A stretch of DNA of 64,000 bases from Erodium maritimum. Lineage: Eukaryota > Streptophyta > Magnoliopsida > Geraniales > Geraniaceae. Positions 57,590 to 64,000 of this stretch are shown here, piece after piece (the first letter of the stretch is position 1; each line of letters opens with the position of its first letter). The translations under genes and the position numbers were made by a program. The stretch spans positions 78,786,523 to 78,850,522 of the forward strand of contig OY997589.1 in the NCBI GenBank assembly GCA_963921825.1. The letters are read 5' to 3'. The notes beneath the pieces were generated by a model. That model was given only the letters and a program-made list of their open reading frames with translations, was not told the DNA's origin and did not search any database.

Positions 57590-59680
57590 GTTGTTACTAT
57601 TCCCATGTCTTCATCATCATCTGCGTCGGAACAACCTCCCACAGTCGTAATAGAATCCCCACCTCTTTTCCTGAGTTGAGTCATCTACCGATTCCATCCT
57701 CTCCGAAAACCATGGATCAAATCACTCTTCTGCAACGCACACCTCTACAAGGCTTCCACCGATCGGTACAGGAAGTACCTGGGAGCATATTCGAACCCCT
57801 TCGGCCTTGCACCCCTCGAGAACCTCAAGCACCGACCTGGACTGACCTCCGACTGCCCCATGCAGAGGCGGGGAAGGCCACATCGAGACCCCGAGAGCCA
57901 ACCTGGGTCATTTCAGCCACACCACAAGCCATTTCGTTTGCCATCACGACGAATCGAGCGTTGGCAACCTAACTCTCATCCCGAACTCATGTGCTTGATT
58001 GGGAGGATAAAAACAAGGTCTTGGAGGTTTCCGTTGAGTCCGTTCCTACTATTGCCGATGACAGGTATTGTTTCTCAGTTGTAGGTAAGGTTACGGGTTT
58101 GGGAGACATAATCTTAATGCCATCTATGGGGTAATACTCCGAAATTGAAAGGTGGTCGGGCTGGAGGTGGACCGCCTCACTAAGGAAGTGGTGTCATTCA
58201 ATTTTTCGTCAAGAACATCTATGGAGGACATTCGCCACTAAGGCCCATGAGGTTTCAATGGTTACTTGTTGATTCTAGTGCCGCTACAGCCATGCATGCA
58301 ACCCGGCTCCATCCTATTTGTATGCATGGAGATCGGAGTACTGGAAACGAACGTTCCCGACGATGCCCATAATGCCCCAGTCTGCGCTCTCCTCGCCTCG
58401 GCCATTTATATTGAGGTAAAATTTTCTCCCATTCCTACACCTCGCCTTATGGATGACTTTTTGTGGATGCGGGTCAGCCTTGATGTGAATAAGCCGTTGC
58501 GCAGACGGATTCGTCTCTGTTTTACGAAACACCTATAACTCTCTCTGATCGGCTTACAATACAAACGATTACTGGTATTCTATGCTCGGTGTGACAGATT
58601 AAGCCATCATATTGATGTATGTACGACTCATATGCCGGGGATTGGTCGGGAGGAAATTAGGTATGATGATTACATTCGTGTTCCGAAGGAATTGGATGTG
58701 GGATGGCTCTTTGAGACAGAATGAAGGGCTCCTAGAGTAACACGAGTACCCTCGGTGGAGGATTTTCTCACCTCTCTGTCCTTTGATCCGGTTAGGGACT
58801 TTGTAGGAAGGAGTGAAACATGTACTAGTAGAGTTCCCTTGTTACTCCCACCGGGACTTCCGACCTAAGAGGGAGATGAGGAATTTCGCTCGGAGTCCAG
58901 CGACTTGGCTAAGGATGACCCTAAGTGGGTAGGTCCAAAAAAGTAGGGGGCACATCTAGGAACGTTAACTGGGAACTCGGGTAATTCAAATCCCGAAGAC
59001 TTAGCTAACGTGACGGAGGATGGGCCACTCTTTTTCCTTTTTTAACTGTAGGTGGGATGACACTAAAATAAGGGAAGCAGAAGGAATCTCAAGATCAGAC
59101 TGGAGGTGTAGGTATCATTAAGTCCAAGACCATGAAGTCCAAGGGAAGGTGGGGCAACATTACACTCGGACCACTACTATGAAGAAGGCGCTGGAGCTCT
59201 CTACTTTAATTCCACCGGGTCACAAGCTGATAAATGAGGAGGATTGTGACGATCAATAGGTGGGGGCTCAACAGCCTCGCAAGGGAAAATGAGGAGACTT
59301 GGAGGGGGAAGGCTCGGGGAGGGCCCATCTCCAAAGACCTGGGACGGGCGGTGTTGGGAAGTCTCGAGAAAGATCCAAGAACAGCGCACATTTTTTTTTC
59401 TTGTTTTGCTCTCGCTTAAGTTTGGGCGTCTATTTCTTTTTGGGTTGCTAGACTTCTAGTTTTGTTTTTCGTTTTTTTGATATGCTGGTAAGGAGATGTC
59501 CTCAGGTTGTGTCTACGAAACAAAGTATACTATTTCTGCGGGTCCATGAGAGCCGAGTTAGCTATGGTCATCCCGGTTAATATTTTAGAGGAAAAACATT
59601 TTGGCCCTACTATGTATTGGTTTGATTCTGCAGTAATGCACTTCCCCATGTTTACTCGTTTCCAAAAAAAACCTTTTTTA
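57590..59680 (+). mobile_element. L1-type element remnant with ORF1 only, 3' tail copy 2
   Basis: Degenerate coding sequence at about 58380-58740 reads WMRVSLDVNKPLRRRIRL and then ARCDRLSHHIDVC. The first is the conserved block before, and the second the C-x4-H-x4-C part of, the zinc knuckle in plant L1 ORF1 (DUF4283/zf-CCHC_4 type); its first cysteine reads Y. No endonuclease or reverse transcriptase follows. Instead, the family 3' tail (59480-59672) and an A run (59668-59676) come directly after, so ORF2 was lost. Several stops and shifts make ORF1 inactive. Confidence 0.6.
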
Positions 59681-61289
59681 CTTGCATTCCAAGGTCGAAT
59701 TATTAATTTTTTAAAAAAAAGTTTTTTAGCATATTAAATTCATATTTGAAATAACAAAACAAACATATAATCGTGGAAATAATTGAACAGGACGAGTTGG
59801 AGTTTCGGTGACAGTCGAAACACTAATCATATATAAAAGTATTCGTTTGTATCAGGGGAAATAGTAGAGGTTGGTAAGTAACGCAATTAATACCGAGAAC
59901 TCTCCTTGTCTCGACTCGAGCATGATTGTTTCATCGGGGTTGTCGTTCGAGGAGTTTACGAAGGAGGGGAGGAGGCTAGAAAACGATTGTTAATCGTCTC
60001 CTAGGGGTCGGGGTGTAGCTCCTCTAGGATACCCCGTAATGCCCAAAGGTTCTCATTGGAACCAATGAGGTTGCTTAGCTGGCTTCGTTTCTACCTCATC
60101 GGGGCAATTTCCTCTTGTTAGGTTACCACCAGAACCTGCATAGACTGGCTGCATATTGGAGTGAGGATGATGCATTTCCCATTCCTCGCCGCGCAGTCCT
60201 CGATTTCCCAAGCCTCCTCGACGAACTCGAAAATTTCCTCGTTGTTCCCTATTTTGTGTGGAGGGTACATACGAGGACGTATTTCCACAGTTGTACGAAT
60301 TCGAAATAGCACGAGGCGAGGTTTTGGTGCCTCTAGGCCGATCCACGTTGGCATGCGAATATCGATCTCTTCCTCCACCACCAACTCATCTTGCTGGACA
60401 GTTTCCATGGTTGGACGTTCATCCAATGCGAGTACGGTTAGGTGCATTGGGATCACGGGCAGGAGCACAATTGGGTGTAGTGGAAGCCTAAGATCTCCTC
60501 TCATGTATCGGCGATGACGATAGGGCCATGAAGGGCAGTGGCTTCCTCCATGGTGGGCGCCCAGTGGTGGTGTAGTCGGTAGGGTATGTTGTTGAGGAGG
60601 ACAATCCAGTGACCACGTCGTACCATACGGGATCCATTGGGGGAGCGGGGTTGTGTTCTTTCACGCTTCGTTCCTCCGGATCGACGGTAACATGCTTGCG
60701 ACTATCATAGGTAGGGTATTCCTCGCCGGAGGGTGAATCAGTCCGGTGGAGAGGGGGGCAAATTACAAGTTGGAGAAGATGTCTTTGTCGGGGCCGGACA
60801 TCCGAACTCTAGTCCCCACTAGGACAGGCGTGGCATGACCGAGCGAAGCGTGGACAGGCGAGGGGCTGGCAGTGTACAGGATGACGACAAAGGAGAAGTC
60901 ATGGTCGAGCAATGGAAGGAGGCGGAGGAGGAAATAGAGAGGAGGAAGAACAGGGAAATTGAAAACCCTAATAGACTGATATTTTTTTAATAGTGAATGA
61001 ATAATTTTAGATTTATAAATAATCTATTATTTTGTAAACATTTTATGAAATAATTGTGTTTGAAGCAAAATTCTTGAAATTTTTTTAGGTTTATCAATCG
61101 CACTCCCATAAACCCTTCAACTTAATTTATAAGGGTCTTGACTTGTTACCATACATATTTTATAAAATATAAATACGTGATAATGACTAAAAATCAAACT
61201 TTTGAAAATTTATAATATGGAGTTTAGTTCTCTTAATTATTCCCTTTTAACACATAAGGTATCTTAACTAAGTAAAGATAAGGAGGACA
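59681..61289 (-). repeat. Degenerate GC-rich fragment and AT-rich flank
   Basis: A coding-like minus-strand part at about 60053-60860 (frames 60053-60346 and 60118-60504, with RYMRGDLRLPLHP) may be a piece of an L1 ORF1-like gene in opposite orientation, but no motif proves it. 60970-61290 is AT-rich and empty. Confidence 0.3.
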
Positions 61290-62215
61290 TCCTAAGGAGC
61301 CCTAGCCGCCTCCTCCCTCTGCCTCCTCTTCGGAACCGCAAGTTTTTGGCCATGGCCATGACCATGGTCTATGTCATGGTCTGCGCCATGGTCTTCTCCA
61401 CCATGCCCACAACATAAAGCGTTCTCCTTTACCCCTTTGGGGTTCTCCTTAACCCTTTTAGGGTTCTCCTTAACCCCTTTGGAGTTTCTCCTCGTACCCC
61501 TCAGGGGTTGATCTATCGCCGTCACCGATCGCCTCTCCCATCGACGTGTGTCACCGTCTAGCATCATCCCCGACAGCCAACTACCCTCCCTTCGTGCCGC
61601 ACCCTCCCTGAAACGAACAAAGTCCATGTTGTTGCTATCGGTCTCCTCGCTCTCCACAACGTCGCCATCAGCAACGAGATGCAACCACCGATCGGGCCGC
61701 CTAGGCACCGGCCCTACGTAGCTCCAAGACAAACTCAATCACACCCGAACACCAACGGGGCCGTGACCGGAGCGATCCTGGAAGGTCGCTGGATTTAGGA
61801 CCTGGGAGGAGGGCCCCGACAACCAAAGTCGATCACCTCGAGACTGGACGACTCAGTTTGGGTCGAACCAATGATGATCAATCTGCCAGTACTAGGAGGT
61901 CTCGGGAAGCCTGCAACTACAACTCTCTACTTCTGGTCGTTTTTATATTATCATGTTTGTCATTGGAACAATTTTATTTCTGTTTTGCTTTGGATAATTT
62001 TCTTTATGTCTCGCTGTTTTGAGAGGTTGGTAAGGGGATGTCCTGAGGTATTGTCTACGATATCAAGTAGGCTATTTTTATGGGTCCATGAGCGCTGGTC
62101 TTGCTATGGTCGGCCTAGACATATATCTGGAACCCAAGGTGGTTACGCTCTACCATGTATGGTTTCTTTTTTGCATTAATGCACTTTCCCAGTTATCCGT
62201 TTTAAAAAAACTAAC
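61290..62215 (+). mobile_element. L1-like repeat, 3' tail copy 3
   Basis: The tail 62018-62205 (GGTTGGTAAGGGGATGTCCT, GGGTCCATGAGCGC, TATCTGGAACCC, CATGTATGGTTTC) ends in TTTTAAAAAAAC. The body has CATGG-rich repeats (61350-61410) and CCCC...GGGG hairpin repeats (61430-61510). A 148-codon frame on the opposite strand (61292-61738) is Lys/His-rich because of these repeats and is not accepted as a gene. Confidence 0.5.
61420..61510. repeat. Short repeat of CCCC/GGGG palindromes, about 26 bp
   Basis: Four units of GTTCTCCTT + ACCCCTTTGGGG type; the arms read CCCC/GGGG, CCC/GGG, CCCC/GGAG and CCCC/GGGG. Next to it, 61350-61410 holds five CATGG/CCATG motifs. Confidence 0.7.
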
Positions 62216-62919
62216 TAAAGATAAGTAATTAAATCATAGAATAACTAAACACTGCATTTATTGGATGTCGTCCCTCTCTAACTCTGTTAGGGTTTCTTAT
62301 ACTCCTCTAGTGCATATGGCTGACCTTCTTAAGGATCGTCACCGTTTCTCCCGGTCTCGATCTGGCCGCTCTCCTTCATCTCAATGGCATTGTTCTCACC
62401 TAGCTCCGCCCCAACAGCAACCATTCTCTCAATGGTTAGCTCCCCTGCCCCACCCTTGTGTCATGCCTCGTCGCCGTTAAATAACCCATCGCCACTATTG
62501 TCCTACTCCCCCCCAACGCTGAGCCCACAATCGACCCCCATCTTCGAGAAGCCCTCGCTACCTCTACAACCGCCATTGAAGAAGCCATCGATGTCCCCAC
62601 CTCCTTTGCCTACACAAATGCATGCAAAAAGCGCACAGATTCGATGCACCCCCGTTTTTTGTACCTACTGCAAATTGAGCTTGTACTAGAACAAACTATA
62701 TCATATCATCTCTTTTGAGAAACCCCCACCATCTCTGAAGTCGCCACCAGCATGTCTATCTCCTTGGCCTGCAGTGGCACCCTCCCCGACCCCTTTTCTC
62801 GATTTTGAATCAGGCTAATCGATTGAGTCTTTTTTATTTTATCTGATTTCTTTTTTGTAGGGTCAATGCCTAGTGAATGGGACGGAACCTTTATTCACGT
62901 ATATCATCCCAATCCAACT
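62216..62919. other. GC-rich debris left of the solo LTR
   Basis: The short frames at 62265-62480 and 62384-62689 are Ser/Pro-rich and look like the 5' part of an L1-like element, without a recognisable domain. The rest is featureless. Confidence 0.3.
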
Positions 62920-63887
62920 TGAAATTCTATTGAAGTATGATGGCAAGATGTCACTAAAGATGTTATGACTTGTTTACTGGCATCCTTGTTTTGCCAACCA
63001 AAAATATAACTAGTTAACAATAGGCATGCATACACAGAACACACAAGATTGATTACCTAGTTCGGTGCAACATCACCTACATTTTGGGGCACTTTTCTAG
63101 TGGAAAGGTTTTCACTATCAAGTAATAAGTCAGCATACAAGTTATCAGATCATCCACATCAACCTATGCTATCATTACAAAGTGAAAAACCTAAACAAGG
63201 TCTCCCCCAGAACCAGAGATCCAATCTCACATCCACCCTACGAGCTCTTCTGTCTTAGATTGTTCTTGTTCTTCAATGATTGTTGTGACGCTTCAGTGGT
63301 CACCACATGGCTCAGCTACTTGATCAATCATAAGTCATAGTATGAGCACATAGCGTTCTTCTTAATTTAATTCATTTGGAATTCCAACGACATGATTATG
63401 AATCCAAACTTATATACCAAGGATCACGAATAATAGTCCTTAGAGGACATACACAAACGAATCTTGCTCACCGTATAATCTCTGAGATTTAGCAAATGGA
63501 CCCTAACCGATATTGAATGAATGAACTTATATTTATAGCTCTAGTTTTCCTTATATCATGGCTCCTAGGGTTTTACCCACCTCTAGAGTCACGATCAGGG
63601 AAAATCTGCTTGTTTCCTTGTCTTATAGACTTTCTATAATAGAGGAGATATCTATTAAGAAAGTATCTTTGTACTAGGAAACAAATCCTCTAATCGGAAA
63701 GACATGGATACATTTTGGATACGCTTTATAAATTCCACGCGCGTGGATTGTCATTCACTATCATGTCAATGACATTCTGTGCTAACATCTTTTTCAGTTT
63801 CAAAGCGGTTGTACACAAATGATGTCTACTGACATCCTCATTAACATCCGACTTGACACACAAATGGCCAATACAGATGTAGCAACA
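62920..63887 (-). mobile_element. Solo LTR of the SIRE-like family, TSD CAACT
   Basis: The reverse complement starts TGTTGCTACATCTGTATT and ends AGAATTTCA, matching the right LTR at 19719-20684 over its length. CAACT flanks both sides (62915-62919 and 63888-63892), a perfect 5-bp duplication. No primer-binding site or purine tract lies beside it, so the interior was lost by LTR-LTR recombination. Confidence 0.88.
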
Positions 63888-64000
63888 CAACTGTCGAGTT
63901 CAGGTTCGGTCGCACTTCATATGGAAACATACAGAGTTTAGGCAACACCTTGAGCAGTACTCCCAGTTCTATTTTCCAACACTCACCCCTCTTCCTACCT
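63888..64000. other. Right edge of the window
   Basis: Target-site copy CAACT and short flank; nothing recognised. Confidence 0.4.

Noticed and set aside
61292..61738. Histidine-rich metal-binding protein, minus strand
   Set aside because: The His/Asp run comes from CATGG repeats inside an L1-like repeat; no start context or homology is visible.

Overview
This window looks like nuclear DNA of a flowering plant, probably a eudicot. It has intron-containing genes on a sparse, AT-rich background, nested LTR retrotransposons, L1-like elements, hAT and PIF/Harbinger DNA transposons, and no operon-like packing. Only two loci look like working host genes, both on the minus strand: a small two-exon gene for a conserved two-helix membrane protein (2259-3669) and a seven-exon MIKC-type MADS-box gene of the FLOWERING LOCUS C type (30910-44902). 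Nearly everything else is mobile DNA or its debris.

Layout. 1-1.9 kb: decayed Harbinger transposase, then an unidentified poly(A)-ended repeat. 2.2-4.1 kb: membrane-protein gene. 4.7-6.2 kb: Myb/SANT-like partner ORF of a Harbinger element and a SINE-like repeat. 6.7-7.7 kb: GC-rich non-coding repeat. 7.7-20.7 kb: SIRE-like Copia element with about 1-kb LTRs, lacking integrase and reverse transcriptase, with a duplicated gag. It is split by an L1-like insert that itself holds a 3.2-kb solo LTR, and by a 920-bp hAT element. 21.2-22.7 kb: Gypsy-like LTR fragment with a 34-bp minisatellite. 24-29.6 kb: poly(A)-type repeats and a second copy of the unidentified repeat.

30.9-44.9 kb: the MADS gene. 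Its first intron is about 11.8 kb and has collected an L1-like repeat, a complete short LTR element carrying a piece of a sterol glucosyltransferase (UGT80) gene, a second small LTR element, a hAT MITE and a 136-bp tandem duplication. Introns 1 and 3 begin with GC instead of GT, and the reading frame requires exactly these sites. 45.9-53.0 kb: a Copia element with both LTRs, a nearly matching target duplication and most coding domains, but with stops and frameshifts. Its leader carries a repeated hairpin motif. 53.0-53.8 kb: sequence resembling the 3' end of a mitochondrial group II intron. 53.8-55.8 kb: truncated minus-strand Copia. 56.3-62.2 kb: three copies of one L1-like 3' tail, one downstream of a DUF538 pseudogene and one downstream of an L1 ORF1 remnant. 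62.9-63.9 kb: a solo LTR of the SIRE-like family with a perfect target duplication.

If a master regulator is present it is the MADS gene, normally a flowering repressor in this clade. Its large first intron is where FLC genes are usually regulated, so the insertions there and the two GC donors are the points most likely to matter. No wholly new system is claimed. The best candidates for new biology are the covarying hairpin arrays in two retroelements, the UGT80-carrying LTR element, the paired GC-AG introns and the unidentified repeat pair.
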